64,000 nucleotides of DNA from Burkholderiales bacterium (GTDB lineage Bacteria; Pseudomonadota; Gammaproteobacteria; Burkholderiales; JABEVD01). Every line of letters starts with the position of its first letter. Positions within the stretch are counted from its first letter, which is position 1. Position numbers and translations under genes: made by a program. This document shows, one piece after another, positions 1-12,289 of this stretch. The notes beneath the pieces were generated by a model, which saw only the letters and a program-made list of their open reading frames with translations, did no database searches and had not been told where the DNA came from. Location of the stretch: assembly GCA_019753155.1 (NCBI GenBank), contig JAIELG010000042.1, positions 1 through 64,000 on the forward strand. The letters run 5' to 3'.

Positions 1-33
1 TAAAGAAGAATCCAGGAAAATCAGCAACGATAA

Positions 34-1046
<1,013 letters not shown>

Positions 1047-1078
1047 GCAAGCGGGACTTAACCGAAGAAAGATTTTGC

Positions 1079-1549
1079 ATGAACATTAATGCAACCCTTC
1101 TCGGCCAAACGATCATGTTTGTCATGTTCGTTTGGTTCTGCATGAAATTCATCTGGCCTCCCATCACCAACGCCATGGGCGAGCGCGCGAAGCGGATCGC
1201 CGATGGATTGGCGGCCGGCGAGCGCGGCAAATCGGAACTCGATCTGGCAACGAAGCGGTCTCTTGAAATTTTGCACGACGCGAAACAGAAGGCAACCGAA
1301 GTCATTGCTCAGGCCGAAAGTCGGGCGTCGCAGATCGTTGAAGAAGCGAAAACCGATGCGAAGAAAGAGGGCGAGCGCCTGTTGACCGGCGCAAAGGCTG
1401 AGATCGAGCAGGAAGTATTTCGTGCCCGCGAGACTTTGCGCGATCAGGTGGCGGCGCTTGCGGTAGCCGGCGCGGAGAAGATCCTGCGTCAGGAAGTGGA
1501 TGCCGGCAAGCACGCTGAGCTTCTTAAATCCATCCAGGCTGAATTGTAA
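1079..1549 (+). CDS. atpF: ATP synthase F0 subunit b
   Basis: Peripheral stalk subunit that holds F1 against rotation. The 156-aa protein has one N-terminal membrane helix (about residues 7-28, including [15 protein letters not shown]) followed by a long charged alpha-helical region rich in Ala, Glu, Lys and Arg that would form the dimeric coiled coil. Length equals the E. coli b subunit (156 aa). It sits between atpE and atpH in the standard order; atpH starts 9 bp after its stop. Confidence 0.95.
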   Translation: MNINATLLGQTIMFVMFVWFCMKFIWPPITNAMGERAKRIADGLAAGERGKSELDLATKRSLEILHDAKQKATEVIAQAESRASQIVEEAKTDAKKEGERLLTGAKAEIEQEVFRARETLRDQVAALAVAGAEKILRQEVDAGKHAELLKSIQAEL

Positions 1550-1558
1550 AGGACCGTC

Positions 1559-2095
1559 ATGGCGGAGATCGTCACAATAGCGAGACCTTATGCCGAAGCG
1601 GTTTTTCGTCTGGCTAAGGATCGAGGTGCCCTGGCTGAGTGGTCTGACATGCTGGAGTATATGGCGGCTGTGGTGCAGGATCCCCAGATGCAGGCATGCA
1701 TCTGCGACCCAAATCTCACACCCGCCCGGTTGGAAGATCTGTTTCTCTCGATAGGCGCCGGCAAACTCGACGAAATGGGGAAAAATTTTGTCAGGGAGCT
1801 GGTTCACAACAGGCGACTCGGCGTGTTGTCGCAGATCAGCGAGCTTTACGAGACGCTGAAAGCCGAAGAAGGCGGCGTGCTCGATGCGCGCGTGACTTCA
1901 GCGTACCCCATGACCGAAAGTCAGCTCGGAGATTTGGTGAGGCGGCTCGAAGACAAGTTCCAGAAAAAAGTCGATGCCAGTGTGGAAGTTGACCCGGAAT
2001 TGATCGGGGGTGTCAGGATCGTGATCGGTGACGACGTGATAGATGCGTCGGTGCGCGGCAAGTTACAGGCGATGGCGTTCGCCCTTACAAGATAG
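1559..2095 (+). CDS. atpH: ATP synthase F1 subunit delta
   Basis: Delta subunit, which links the b-dimer to the top of the alpha3beta3 head. It is 178 aa, the usual length. The N-terminal helical domain begins [14 protein letters not shown], and the C-terminal part carries the family block around [22 protein letters not shown] Shine-Dalgarno AAAGGA lies just before the ATG. It is tightly spaced to atpF upstream and atpA 8 bp downstream, so it is translated as part of the operon. Confidence 0.95.
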   Translation: MAEIVTIARPYAEAVFRLAKDRGALAEWSDMLEYMAAVVQDPQMQACICDPNLTPARLEDLFLSIGAGKLDEMGKNFVRELVHNRRLGVLSQISELYETLKAEEGGVLDARVTSAYPMTESQLGDLVRRLEDKFQKKVDASVEVDPELIGGVRIVIGDDVIDASVRGKLQAMAFALTR

Positions 2096-2103
2096 GAGTA
2101 ATC

Positions 2104-3645
2104 ATGCAGTTGAATGCATCAGAAATCAGTGAACTGATTAAAAGCAAGATAGAGGGCCTTGCGACCACGACGGAGGTTCGCACGCAGGGCACGGTCGTTT
2201 CCGTGACCGACGGTATCGTCAGGATTCATGGTCTGCGCGATGCGATGCAGGGCGAAATGCTCGAGTTTCCGGGCAACACGTTCGGACTCGCGCTCAACCT
2301 TGAGCGTGATTCCGTAGGTTCCGTTATTCTGGGCGAATACGGTCATATCAGCGAAGGCGATATCGTCAAGTGCACCGGACGCATTCTCGAAGTACCGGTG
2401 GGGCCGGAGCTGATTGGCCGCGTGGTCAATGCGCTCGGGCAGCCCATAGACGGGAAGGGTCCGATTGCGGCGGCCAAGGCATCTCCGATCGAAAAAATCG
2501 CCCCCGGCGTTATAGCGAGGCAATCGGTCGACCAGCCGATGGGAACCGGCCTGAAATCGATCGACTCCATGGTGCCGATCGGTCGCGGTCAGCGCGAATT
2601 GATCATCGGCGACCGCCAGACGGGAAAAACGGCTGTTGCGGTGGACGCGATCATCAACCAGAAGGGCAACGGCGTGATCTGCATCTACGTCGCGATCGGC
2701 CAGAAAGCCTCTTCGGTTGCAAACGTCGTGAGAAAGCTCGAAGAGCATGGCGCAATGGGCCATACCATCGTGGTTGCCGCCACCGCGTCCGAATCTGCCG
2801 CGATGCAGTATATCGCCCCCTACTCCGGTTGCACCATGGGAGAGTATTTCCGTGACCGCGGGGAGGATGCGCTCATCGTTTACGACGACCTGACGAAACA
2901 GGCCTGGGCCTACCGCCAGATTTCCCTGCTTCTGCGTCGCCCCCCCGGCCGCGAAGCCTACCCCGGCGACGTGTTTTACCTGCACTCGCGTCTGCTCGAA
3001 CGCGCTTCCCGCGTTAATGCCGACTATGTGGAAAGGCTGACGGGCGGAGAAGTCAAGGGCAAGACAGGTTCGCTCACCGCGCTTCCAATCATCGAAACCC
3101 AGGCAGGCGACGTTTCGGCGTTCGTTCCGACCAACGTGATTTCGATCACGGACGGACAGATCTTCCTTGAAACGGACCTGTTCAATGCAGGCATCCGTCC
3201 TGCAATCAACGCAGGTCTTTCGGTTTCCCGTGTTGGCGGCGCCGCTCAAACCAAGGTGATCAAGAAGCTCGGCGGCGGGATTCGCCTAGCCCTCGCGCAA
3301 TACCGCGAGTTGGCGGCTTTCGCCCAGTTTGCCTCCGATCTCGATGAAGTGACCCGCAAGCAGCTCGAACGCGGCAAGCTCGTGACCGAACTGATGAAGC
3401 AAACCCAGTACAGCCCGATGAGCATTTCTGAAATGGCGCTGACGCTTTTCGCCGTCAACAAGGGCTTCCTCGACGATGTCGAAGTCAGGAAGGCGCTGGA
3501 TTTCGAATCCGCGCTTCAGTCCTACATGAAGGCTAACCAAGCTGACTTGATGGCCAAAATCGAATCCGACAAGGACATGAAGCCCGAAACAGAGAAGCTG
3601 CTTTCCGACGCTATTGTCAAATTCAAGGAAAGCTCGGTTTATTAA
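2104..3645 (+). CDS. atpA: ATP synthase F1 subunit alpha
   Basis: Regulatory nucleotide-binding subunit of the F1 head. The 513-aa protein has an N-terminal beta-barrel, a Walker A motif GDRQTGKT at residues 169-176, and the alpha-subunit signature region around [17 protein letters not shown] followed by the helical C-terminal domain. Length matches E. coli AtpA (513 aa). The start is preceded by the Shine-Dalgarno TAGGAG, 6 bp from the ATG. It lies fifth in the visible operon, between atpH and atpG. Confidence 0.97.
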   Translation: MQLNASEISELIKSKIEGLATTTEVRTQGTVVSVTDGIVRIHGLRDAMQGEMLEFPGNTFGLALNLERDSVGSVILGEYGHISEGDIVKCTGRILEVPVGPELIGRVVNALGQPIDGKGPIAAAKASPIEKIAPGVIARQSVDQPMGTGLKSIDSMVPIGRGQRELIIGDRQTGKTAVAVDAIINQKGNGVICIYVAIGQKASSVANVVRKLEEHGAMGHTIVVAATASESAAMQYIAPYSGCTMGEYFRDRGEDALIVYDDLTKQAWAYRQISLLLRRPPGREAYPGDVFYLHSRLLERASRVNADYVERLTGGEVKGKTGSLTALPIIETQAGDVSAFVPTNVISITDGQIFLETDLFNAGIRPAINAGLSVSRVGGAAQTKVIKKLGGGIRLALAQYRELAAFAQFASDLDEVTRKQLERGKLVTELMKQTQYSPMSISEMALTLFAVNKGFLDDVEVRKALDFESALQSYMKANQADLMAKIESDKDMKPETEKLLSDAIVKFKESSVY

Positions 3646-3668
3646 GTTGAGTCACTGACGGAGTCATC

Positions 3669-4535
3669 ATGGCTGGTGGGAAAGAAATACGGACGAAAAT
3701 AAAAAGCGTCCAGAACACCCAGAAGATCACCCGTGCCATGGAAATGGTCGCGGCAGCGAAAATGCGCAAAGCTCAGGACAGGATGCGCACTGCCCGCCCT
3801 TACGGTGAAAAAATCAGGAATGTCGCTGCTCACATGAGCCGTGCACATCCTGAATATACGCACCCATTCATGGCCCGGCGGGTGGATTCGAAACGGGTGG
3901 GCATCATCGTCGTAAGTTCCGACAAGGGTCTTTGCGGCGGCCTGAACACCAATGTGCTGCGGCTTGCCTTGGGCAAGATCAGAGCCTGGGATCAGGAAGG
4001 CGTAAAGGTCGATGCGGCTGCCATCGGAAACAAGGGGCTTGGTTTTCTCCAGCGCCTTGGAGCGAATGTGGTTTCCAATGCCACTGGACTCGGCGATACA
4101 CCTCACCTCGATAAGCTGATCGGGCCGGTCAAGGTCATGCTGGACGCCTACTCCGAGGGCAGGCTGGACGCGCTTTACGTGTTCTACACCAAGTTTATCA
4201 ACACGATGAAGCAGGAACCCGTAATGGAGCAGCTCCTGCCGCTTGCGAGCGAGAAGCTGGAGGGTGCCACCGGAACCTGGGATTACATATACGAACCCGA
4301 GGCGAAGTCGGTGATCGATCTGGTCCTGAGGCGATATATCGAGGCGCTGATATACCAAGCTGTTGCAGAAAATATGGCGTCCGAGCAAAGTGCGAGGATG
4401 GTGGCAATGAAAGCCGCGTCGGACAATGCCGGAAATGTGATCGGGGAACTCAAGCTGATTTACAACAAGACACGTCAGGCGGCAATTACCAAGGAACTCG
4501 CCGAAATCTGTGCGGGTGCCGCAGCGGTCGGATAA
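3669..4535 (+). CDS. atpG: ATP synthase F1 subunit gamma
   Basis: Central rotor shaft connecting the c-ring to the catalytic head. The 288-aa product starts with the conserved helix containing [20 protein letters not shown] and ends with the matching C-terminal helix ([18 protein letters not shown]), the pair that forms the coiled-coil shaft. The region [13 protein letters not shown], typical of the family, lies at about residues 80-93. It has the standard position between atpA and atpD, with 23-bp and 27-bp gaps. Confidence 0.96.
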   Translation: MAGGKEIRTKIKSVQNTQKITRAMEMVAAAKMRKAQDRMRTARPYGEKIRNVAAHMSRAHPEYTHPFMARRVDSKRVGIIVVSSDKGLCGGLNTNVLRLALGKIRAWDQEGVKVDAAAIGNKGLGFLQRLGANVVSNATGLGDTPHLDKLIGPVKVMLDAYSEGRLDALYVFYTKFINTMKQEPVMEQLLPLASEKLEGATGTWDYIYEPEAKSVIDLVLRRYIEALIYQAVAENMASEQSARMVAMKAASDNAGNVIGELKLIYNKTRQAAITKELAEICAGAAAVG

Positions 4536-4553
4536 ACGTTTTTATTAGATTAG

Positions 4554-5942
<1,389 letters not shown>

Positions 5943-5950
5943 GGAGCGCT

Positions 5951-6373
5951 ATGGCAATGACCATGCAAGTCGAGATCGTGAGCGCGGAAGAGTCCTTTTA
6001 TTCGGGACCCGCCGAATTCGTCGCCGCCCCATCGATACTGGGAGAGGTCGGGATATATCCGCGCCATGCGCCCATGCTGACCCGGATCAAGCCGGGTTCC
6101 GTCAGGGTGAAGCGTGCAATGAGCGATGAGGAAGATCTCATCTATGTATCAGGCGGGATCCTCGAGGTGCAGCCCGATATTGTGACGGTGCTTGCCGATT
6201 CGGCGATTCGGGGAGCGGATCTGGACGAAGCAAAGGCCCAGGAAGCAAAATTACGGGCGCAGGATGCAATGAAGAACCGAGAGGCGGCAATGGAGTTCGC
6301 CAACGCGGAAGCGGAGCTTGCCGAAGCTATCGCACAGCTTGCGGCGATCGAGAAATTGAGGAAAAAACGCTGA
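5951..6373 (+). CDS. atpC: ATP synthase F1 subunit epsilon
   Basis: Epsilon subunit at the foot of the central stalk; couples rotation and can inhibit ATP hydrolysis. The 140-aa product has the N-terminal beta-sandwich ([17 protein letters not shown]-like block, here with [17 protein letters not shown]) and a C-terminal helical hairpin of Ala/Glu-rich sequence. The ATG at 5951 is preferred because the Shine-Dalgarno GAGGA is at 5941-5945; a slightly longer start at 5939 would remove that site. It is the last gene of the ATP synthase operon and is followed at once by a terminator. Confidence 0.94.
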   Translation: MAMTMQVEIVSAEESFYSGPAEFVAAPSILGEVGIYPRHAPMLTRIKPGSVRVKRAMSDEEDLIYVSGGILEVQPDIVTVLADSAIRGADLDEAKAQEAKLRAQDAMKNREAAMEFANAEAELAEAIAQLAAIEKLRKKR

Positions 6374-6380
6374 ACGGTCC

Positions 6381-6416
6381 AAAATAAAAAGGCAGCCTAG
6401 GCTGCCTTTTTATTTT
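6381..6416 (+). terminator. Intrinsic terminator of the atp operon (perfect palindrome)
   Basis: A 36-bp perfect inverted repeat with no mismatch begins 7 bp after the atpC stop. The GC core is AGGCAGCC/GGCTGCCT, flanked by AAAATAAAA on the left and TTTTATTTT on the right. A stem with a following T-rich tract is a Rho-independent terminator, and its symmetry means it could act on both strands. It separates the atp operon from glmU. Confidence 0.9.
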
Positions 6417-6437
6417 AACAGTACACGCCAGAACCTG

Positions 6438-6446
6438 TGACATAAT
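6438..6446 (+). promoter_or_regulatory. Extended -10 promoter of glmU
   Basis: TGACATAAT matches the extended -10 pattern TGnTATAAT with one mismatch. It sits just after the atp terminator and before glmU. No good -35 box is seen at 16-18 bp. Usual spacing would place the transcription start at or within a base or two of the glmU ATG at 6453, so the message may be leaderless. Confidence 0.5.
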
Positions 6447-6452
6447 ATCCCC

Positions 6453-7829
6453 ATGCCCAATTCCGAGAACGAGCTATTGAACGTGGTTATCCTTGCGGCA
6501 GGCAAGGGCACGCGCATGTATTCCTCCATCCCCAAAGTGCTGCACAAGCTCGCGGGAACCCCGCTGCTTGGTCACGTGATTCATACCGCAACGAACCTGA
6601 ATCCGGGAAAAATATGCGTGGTGTATGGGCATGGCGGCGAAACGGTACGCGCTGCCATGACAAACCCGGATTTGTGCTTCGCGCTCCAGGAGCCGCAACT
6701 CGGAACGGGACATGCGGTGCAAATGGCGCTGCCCCAACTGGAAGAAAACGGATGCACGCTGGTGCTTTATGGCGATGTTCCCTTGATCAAGCGCTCCACT
6801 TTGGAAAGGCTGGTACAACATTCGGACGGCATGGTGCTTTTGACGGTGGAGCTTGACGACCCGCGAGGTTATGGCAGGATCGTGCGTGATGCTATGGGCA
6901 ATATAACGAGAATCGTGGAGGAAAAAGATGCCACTGCCGAAGAGCGCAGGATCAGGGAAGTCAATACCGGGGTGCTCATCGCGCCCACCAGAGCACTTAA
7001 ATCCTGGCTAGGACGCTTGAACAACACCAATGCCCAGAATGAATATTATTTGACCGATATAGTCGCCATAGCCGCCAGCGAAGGCGTAAAAATTTCATCG
7101 ACACACCCCGATCAGCACTGGGAAGTCATGGGGATCAACAACAAGCTGCAGCTTGCGGAACTCGAGCGCATTCATCAACTGGACGTTGCCCACGCCCTGA
7201 TGCGGCAGGGCGTGAGTCTCGCGGATCCGGCAAGGTTCGATGTGCGGGGCGAACTGGTCTGCGGCGCGGATGTCTTTATCGATGTCAATTGCCTGTTCGA
7301 GGGTGAGGTCAGGCTCGGCGATAATGTCCGAATCGGAGCCAACTCGATTTTGAAAGACGCTGTAATCATGGATGGAACGCAGATCGCCCCATTTACGCAT
7401 ATCGAAGGTGCGCAAATCGGCCCCGACTGCAGAATCGGTCCCTATGCCAGAATACGGCCCGGAACAGTGCTCGCGGGCGAAGCGCATATCGGCAATTTTG
7501 TCGAAATCAAGAACAGCACATTCGATTCCAGAAGCAAGGCCAATCACCTCAGCTACATAGGCGATGCGAGTGTCGGCAAGAATGTGAATATCGGCGCTGG
7601 AACAATCACCTGCAATTATGACGGAGCGAGCAAACACAAGACCGTCATAGAGGACGATGCATTCATCGGGTCGGATACCCAGTTGATTGCTCCCGTGACG
7701 GTAGGAAAAGGCGCGACGATCGGGGCTGGTTCGACCATAGCCAGAAATGCGCCGGAGGGGGGGTTGACCCTGTCGAGGGTCAAACAGGTCCATATCGATT
7801 ACTGGAAACGACCGACAAAAAAGGGATAA
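6453..7829 (+). CDS. glmU: Bifunctional GlmU (GlcNAc-1-P uridyltransferase / GlcN-1-P acetyltransferase)
   Basis: Makes UDP-N-acetylglucosamine for peptidoglycan and LPS in two cytoplasmic steps: acetylation of glucosamine-1-phosphate, then uridylylation. The 458-aa protein has an N-terminal nucleotidyltransferase domain with LAAGKGTRM at about residues 14-22 and YGDVPLI, and a C-terminal left-handed beta-helix of hexapeptide repeats including [21 protein letters not shown] and [13 protein letters not shown]. No Shine-Dalgarno is visible before the ATG. glmS follows after 2 bp, so the two are co-translated and act in the same pathway. Confidence 0.96.
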   Translation: MPNSENELLNVVILAAGKGTRMYSSIPKVLHKLAGTPLLGHVIHTATNLNPGKICVVYGHGGETVRAAMTNPDLCFALQEPQLGTGHAVQMALPQLEENGCTLVLYGDVPLIKRSTLERLVQHSDGMVLLTVELDDPRGYGRIVRDAMGNITRIVEEKDATAEERRIREVNTGVLIAPTRALKSWLGRLNNTNAQNEYYLTDIVAIAASEGVKISSTHPDQHWEVMGINNKLQLAELERIHQLDVAHALMRQGVSLADPARFDVRGELVCGADVFIDVNCLFEGEVRLGDNVRIGANSILKDAVIMDGTQIAPFTHIEGAQIGPDCRIGPYARIRPGTVLAGEAHIGNFVEIKNSTFDSRSKANHLSYIGDASVGKNVNIGAGTITCNYDGASKHKTVIEDDAFIGSDTQLIAPVTVGKGATIGAGSTIARNAPEGGLTLSRVKQVHIDYWKRPTKKG

Positions 7830-7831
7830 GC

Positions 7832-9655
7832 ATGTGCGGGATCATCGGCGCAGTGGCGCAAAGAAATGTGGTGCCCATCCTCATCGAGGGACTGAAGCGG
7901 CTCGAATACAGGGGCTACGATTCTGCCGGTCTTGCCGTCATCAACGGAGGCTTGTCCCGGATCAGGAGCGTGGGGAGAGTGGCTGAGCTTTCCGCCCAAT
8001 CGAAAAATCTGAAGGGCAATCTGGGCATTGCGCATACCCGCTGGGCGACCCACGGTGCGCCTACTGAGAGAAATGCGCACCCCCATGCCAGCCGCGATGA
8101 AATTGCCGTGGTGCATAACGGAATCATAGAAAACCATGTCGAGCTGCGCAGAAAACTCGAAGGCATGGGCTATGAGTTCACATCCGATACCGACACGGAA
8201 GTCATCGTGCACCTCATTCACCATTATTACCAGGAGGACCGCAATCTGCTTGCGGCAACCCGGGTGGCGGTGAAGGAGCTGAAGGGTGCCTATGCGATAG
8301 CCGTAGTGAGTGGTGACTTGCCGGACAGGCTGGTCTGTGCGCGAAAGGGCAGCCCCTTGCTGCTGGGCTTGGGAATCGAGGAAAATTTCATCGCATCGGA
8401 TGCCTCGGCATTGCTTCCCGTTACAAGGAAGATGGTTTATCTGGAAGACGGGGATGTCGCCGACATCGGGCTCCTGGAGCATAAGATATATGACGCCGGG
8501 GGCGATTTGGTCGACCGTCAGGCCCATATCAGCGAACTCAGCGCGGAAACTGCCGAGCTTGGAAAATATCGTCATTTCATGCAGAAGGAAATTTTCGAAC
8601 AGCCGAAAGCCATTGCAGACACCATAGACATAGCGGTCAATGAGACCGGGATTTCTCCGAAATTGTTCGGCCCCGATGGCGAGAACATTCTGGGTGGGGT
8701 CGACTCGGTCACCATCATTGCATGCGGGACGAGTTATCACGCCGGGCTTGTCGCGCGCTACTGGATCGAAAGCCTGGCGGTAATACCATGCAGCACCGAG
8801 GTTGCGAGCGAATACCGTTACAGGGACAGCGTCCCGAATCCGAACGCGCTCATCGTGACCATATCGCAATCCGGTGAAACGGCCGACACGCTGGCGGCAT
8901 TGAATCATGCCAAGTCCATGGGCCAAACCAAAACCCTCAGCATCTGCAATGTGGACGAAAGCGCGTTGGTCAGGCAATCGAGCCTGAAGTTTCTGACAAG
9001 GGCGGGGCCTGAAATCGGCGTCGCCTCGACCAAGGCGTTCACGACGCAGTTGACCGCGCTTTTCCTGCTGACGTTGACACTGGCAAAGCTCAAGGGAAGG
9101 CTCTCAACCGGGCAGGAGGCGGAGCATATCGAGTCATTGCGCCGCTTGCCGCATGCCATCAACCATGTGCTTGAAATCGAGCCGCAGGTCGTGCAATGGG
9201 CGGAAAAATTCTCCGAAAAGCATCACGCCCTGTTTCTTGCCAGGGGGATACATTATCCGATAGCCCTGGAAGGCGCGCTTAAACTCAAGGAAATATCGTA
9301 TATCCATGCGGAAGCCTACCCTGCGGGGGAATTGAAGCATGGCCCGCTCGCGCTGATCGACAGCGATATGCCTGTGGTTGCCGTCGCGCCGAGCGATACC
9401 CTCCTCGAAAAGCTCAAATCCAATCTTCAGGAAGTGCGGGCGAGAGGGGGCGAACTTTATGTCGTTGCCGACGACGAGTCCCACTTTCAGGACGAAGCAG
9501 CTGTCCATGTCATTCGCATGACCGAGCATGCGGGGTATTTGAGCCCGATCCTGCATGTGATTCCTTTGCAGCTTCTGGCCTATCATGCAGCGCTGCAGAA
9601 AGGGACAGATGTCGACAAGCCAAGAAATCTTGCGAAATCCGTGACCGTGGAATAG
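7832..9655 (+). CDS. glmS: Glutamine--fructose-6-phosphate aminotransferase
   Basis: First step of hexosamine synthesis: makes glucosamine-6-phosphate from fructose-6-phosphate and glutamine. The 607-aa protein starts MCGIIGAV, so Cys2 is the N-terminal glutaminase nucleophile after Met removal. Conserved glutaminase blocks [16 protein letters not shown] and [12 protein letters not shown] follow. The C-terminal half holds two SIS sugar-isomerase domains ([23 protein letters not shown]) and ends [13 protein letters not shown], the family C-tail. It lies 2 bp after glmU; no ribozyme-like leader fits in that gap. Confidence 0.97.
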   Translation: MCGIIGAVAQRNVVPILIEGLKRLEYRGYDSAGLAVINGGLSRIRSVGRVAELSAQSKNLKGNLGIAHTRWATHGAPTERNAHPHASRDEIAVVHNGIIENHVELRRKLEGMGYEFTSDTDTEVIVHLIHHYYQEDRNLLAATRVAVKELKGAYAIAVVSGDLPDRLVCARKGSPLLLGLGIEENFIASDASALLPVTRKMVYLEDGDVADIGLLEHKIYDAGGDLVDRQAHISELSAETAELGKYRHFMQKEIFEQPKAIADTIDIAVNETGISPKLFGPDGENILGGVDSVTIIACGTSYHAGLVARYWIESLAVIPCSTEVASEYRYRDSVPNPNALIVTISQSGETADTLAALNHAKSMGQTKTLSICNVDESALVRQSSLKFLTRAGPEIGVASTKAFTTQLTALFLLTLTLAKLKGRLSTGQEAEHIESLRRLPHAINHVLEIEPQVVQWAEKFSEKHHALFLARGIHYPIALEGALKLKEISYIHAEAYPAGELKHGPLALIDSDMPVVAVAPSDTLLEKLKSNLQEVRARGGELYVVADDESHFQDEAAVHVIRMTEHAGYLSPILHVIPLQLLAYHAALQKGTDVDKPRNLAKSVTVE

Positions 9656-9683
9656 AGCTGTCACACAATCATAATCAATCTGC

Positions 9684-9692
9684 TGATATAGT
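9684..9692 (+). promoter_or_regulatory. Putative extended -10 promoter of the glycosyltransferase gene
   Basis: TGATATAGT fits the extended -10 pattern TGnTATAAT with one mismatch in the hexamer. It lies in the 65-bp gap between glmS and the glycosyltransferase, 28 bp upstream of the ATG, leaving a short leader that includes the ribosome-binding sequence AGGG at 9710-9713. No -35 hexamer is convincing. Confidence 0.4.
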
Positions 9693-9720
9693 GGCGCCAG
9701 ATACTGTATAGGGTAAGCAG

Positions 9721-10878
9721 ATGAATATCCTGATGATTTCTGACGTGTATTTCCCGCGCGTCAACGGCGTGTCGACTTCGATCGAGACGTTCCGTAACGA
9801 ACTCATGCAGCGGGATGTCAAGGTCACGCTGATTGCGCCGGCATACGGCAAGCATAAGGAAGAAGGGGGAATAAGCCGCATCCCGTCGAAAATGGTGATG
9901 TTCGACCCGGAAGACAGGATGATGCGCTACCGCTCGATCACGGCTATGGCGGATGTCCTCGGAAACCAGAAATTCGACCTCATCCACATACAGACTCCTT
10001 TCGTGGCCCATTATGCGGGCATCGCCTTGGCAAATGAATTGAAGCTGCCGAAAATCGTGACCTATCACACTTTTTTCGAGGAATATCTGTATCACTACAT
10101 TCCCTTTCTTCCTGCGACATGGATGCGTGGACTCGCAAGACGGTTTTCACGGAAACAATGCAATGATGTTGATGCCATAGTGGTGCCATCGTCAGCCATG
10201 GCGGAAACACTCAAAGCCTATGGCGTGGAAAAGCCTTTGCACCTCATCCCAACCGGGATTCCGGAAAAAATGTTTTCGCAGGGCAATCGCGATGTGTTTA
10301 GGGCGCGCCACGGCATCTCGCTGGAAAGACCCGTGCTCCTTTTCGTGGGCAGGGTCGCATTCGAGAAGAACATAGAATTTCTGCTCCGGGCCGCCGACAT
10401 CGCAAGGAAAGATATTCCCGATCTCATGCTGGTTATAGCAGGGGAAGGGCCGGCGAAACATTCTCTCGAGAAATTGCTCAAGGCGTTGCATCTGGAGCAG
10501 AATGCGAAGATGATCGGTTACATGGACAGGGAAAAACAGTTGATGGATTGCTACAGCGCTGCGGATGCCTTCGTTTTCGCTTCGCGGACCGAAACCCAGG
10601 GGCTGGTGCTGCTCGAGGCCATGGCTGCCGGTTTGCCTGTAGTCTCGACAGCGTTCATGGGGACGCGGGACATTCTAAAGCCGGACTCCGGTGCCCTGGT
10701 GCCGGAAGACAGTCTGGAGAGCTTCGCGGGTCAGATGGTCCGAGTATTGGCCGACAGTGCGCTGCGCCGGGAGCTGGGTCGACAGGCCCACAGTTATGCC
10801 AGGCAATGGAGTTCCGGCGCCATGGCTGAAAAGATGATGAATTTATATCAGGAATTGATCACAAAAAGTTCAACCTGA
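9721..10878 (+). CDS. GT4-family glycosyltransferase
   Basis: Retaining glycosyltransferase of the GT-B fold, GT4 family (PF13439 + PF00534 type). The 385-aa protein begins MNILMISDVYFPRVNGVSTS, the typical N-terminal Rossmann strand and acceptor loop, and has the sugar-nucleotide domain with LLFVGRVAFEKNIEFLLRAA and the E-x7-E type block EAMAAGLPVVSTAF. The N-terminal half, including YHTFFEEYLYHYIPF, resembles glycolipid-forming enzymes of the diacylglycerol glucosyltransferase / PimB type, so a membrane glycolipid acceptor is possible. The substrate cannot be told from sequence. It is followed after 47 bp by an orphan parA. Confidence 0.82.
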   Translation: MNILMISDVYFPRVNGVSTSIETFRNELMQRDVKVTLIAPAYGKHKEEGGISRIPSKMVMFDPEDRMMRYRSITAMADVLGNQKFDLIHIQTPFVAHYAGIALANELKLPKIVTYHTFFEEYLYHYIPFLPATWMRGLARRFSRKQCNDVDAIVVPSSAMAETLKAYGVEKPLHLIPTGIPEKMFSQGNRDVFRARHGISLERPVLLFVGRVAFEKNIEFLLRAADIARKDIPDLMLVIAGEGPAKHSLEKLLKALHLEQNAKMIGYMDREKQLMDCYSAADAFVFASRTETQGLVLLEAMAAGLPVVSTAFMGTRDILKPDSGALVPEDSLESFAGQMVRVLADSALRRELGRQAHSYARQWSSGAMAEKMMNLYQELITKSST

Positions 10879-10925
10879 CCGACTATTCCGGTAAGATAGC
10901 GTGGTTAGCACAGGATCAGTCAAGC

Positions 10926-11687
10926 ATGGCGACCATTGCAGTCTTCAATCAGAAGGGAGGGGTTGGCAAGACGACAACCGCCTTGAACGTAGCTGCAGCA
11001 CTCGCAGTGCTCGAAAGGAATCCCCTTGCCATCGATCTCGACCCTCAGGCGCACTTGACGCACTCCCTCGGAGTCGATCAATCGACTTCCAACGGCATCG
11101 CTTCGTTCTTCAGGGATGAGCGCTCGCTGCTCGATCTGGTTCAGTACCGGCCTTCCGGTTTGCGCGTCATCCCTTCCCATCCTGACCTTTCCAAGATTGA
11201 CGCCCTTTCAGGGAAGACCAGGAATGTTGCATCGAGGTTGAGGGAAGGATTGGCAGAGCACCTTGCGAAGGACAATAGTCCGATCGTCATCGACTGCTGT
11301 CCGATGCTCGGCATATTATCGCTCAACGCCATTATTTCCGCAGACAAGGTTTTGATCCCCGTTTCAGCCGATTTTCTTTCCATGCAGGGGGTTCAGAAAG
11401 TGGTGGCGTTGCTCGATGTGCTCCAGGCCAGGTTCGTCCGCAGATACGATTACAGGATAGTGCTGACCCGGTTCGATACGAGGCGCAAGCTGGCTTTTTC
11501 GACTTACGACCAGCTCAAAAAGCGCTTCGATGGCAAGGTGTGCGATACCAGGATCATGGAAAACGTCAGTTTGGCGGAAAGTCCGGCATTCGGCAGGGAT
11601 GTTTTCACCCATGCGCCGAACAGCCAGGGCGCAAAAGACTATTACGCCCTCACCCAGGAACTGGTCGATTCAGGGTTTCTTTATTGA
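10926..11687 (+). CDS. ParA/MinD-family ATPase (orphan)
   Basis: Deviant Walker-A ATPase of the ParA family: KGGVGKT at residues 10-16, followed by the Walker A' aspartate region LAIDLDPQAHLT and Walker B VIDCCPMLG. It is 253 aa, the size of short chromosomal ParA proteins without an N-terminal DNA-binding domain. No ParB gene or parS-like site is seen next to it, so a role in chromosome partition is not supported by context; orphan ParA proteins also position cell-surface machines, granules or chemotaxis clusters. Its last 7 bp overlap the end of the convergent DsbA-like gene. Confidence 0.85.
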   Translation: MATIAVFNQKGGVGKTTTALNVAAALAVLERNPLAIDLDPQAHLTHSLGVDQSTSNGIASFFRDERSLLDLVQYRPSGLRVIPSHPDLSKIDALSGKTRNVASRLREGLAEHLAKDNSPIVIDCCPMLGILSLNAIISADKVLIPVSADFLSMQGVQKVVALLDVLQARFVRRYDYRIVLTRFDTRRKLAFSTYDQLKKRFDGKVCDTRIMENVSLAESPAFGRDVFTHAPNSQGAKDYYALTQELVDSGFLY

Positions 11688-12289
11688 AGCGGCTGGCTTA
11701 TGCGCTCTTTTCCGGCCATGGCGACCAACTGATCGAGTATATCGGTCCTGGCGAGATTGCCCAGGACAAGATATCTCCCGTCGACGACAAGGGAGGGGAC
11801 GCCGGAAATCCCGAGACGCCTGGCTTTTTTCTCCGAATCGTCGATTTTATTTGCGACAGCGCTGGAAAAATAAACCGATTCGAATTTTTTCCGGTCGATT
11901 CCCTGCTTTTCTATCCAATCGAAAAGCACCCGTTCATTGATAAGGTCCATTCCATCGTGGAGCGCGGAAAATATCCGGCGCCTGAGCCGGTCTTCCTGTC
12001 CCATGATTTCGAGCGCATAGTAGGCTTTGGCAAGAGCCAGCCATGAGGACCGGAAAGCAGGTATGCGCACGATTTTGATATCGCGGCGGCGTTCCAGCCA
12101 ATCCTGCAGGATTGGCTCCAGCTCGAAACACTGAGGACAACCGTAGTAAAAAAATTCCACCAGTTCGATCTTGTCACCCTGGGGTTGCTGCACCTGGATG
12201 ATCGGAAGATAGTCCCTGCCTGCCTCAGGCTGCGCAAGGGCGCAGAGGGATGAAAGCAGCAACAGGAATCCGGCGGCATAGCTCGCCAT
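11681..12289 (-). CDS. DsbA-like thiol:disulfide interchange protein (CPQC)
   Basis: Second of two tandem DsbA-type proteins. The 202-aa product has a hydrophobic signal sequence (AAGFLLLLSSLCALAQ) and a thioredoxin fold with the active site CPQC at residues 51-54 inside VEFFYYGCPQCFELEP; the cis-proline loop is GISGVPSLVVDG. The CPQC dipeptide differs from the CSHC of its neighbour, so the redox potential and clients probably differ. The start codon overlaps the stop of the upstream dsbA by one base (TGATG), and its end overlaps the convergent parA by 7 bp. A periplasmic oxidase or a partner of the adjacent DsbA are both possible. Confidence 0.85.
   Translation of the reverse strand: MASYAAGFLLLLSSLCALAQPEAGRDYLPIIQVQQPQGDKIELVEFFYYGCPQCFELEPILQDWLERRRDIKIVRIPAFRSSWLALAKAYYALEIMGQEDRLRRRIFSALHDGMDLINERVLFDWIEKQGIDRKKFESVYFSSAVANKIDDSEKKARRLGISGVPSLVVDGRYLVLGNLARTDILDQLVAMAGKERISQPLQ

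Noticed and set aside
7829-7840. glmS ribozyme before glmS
   Set aside because: Only 2 bp separate glmU and glmS, and the ribozyme is typical of Gram-positive bacteria.
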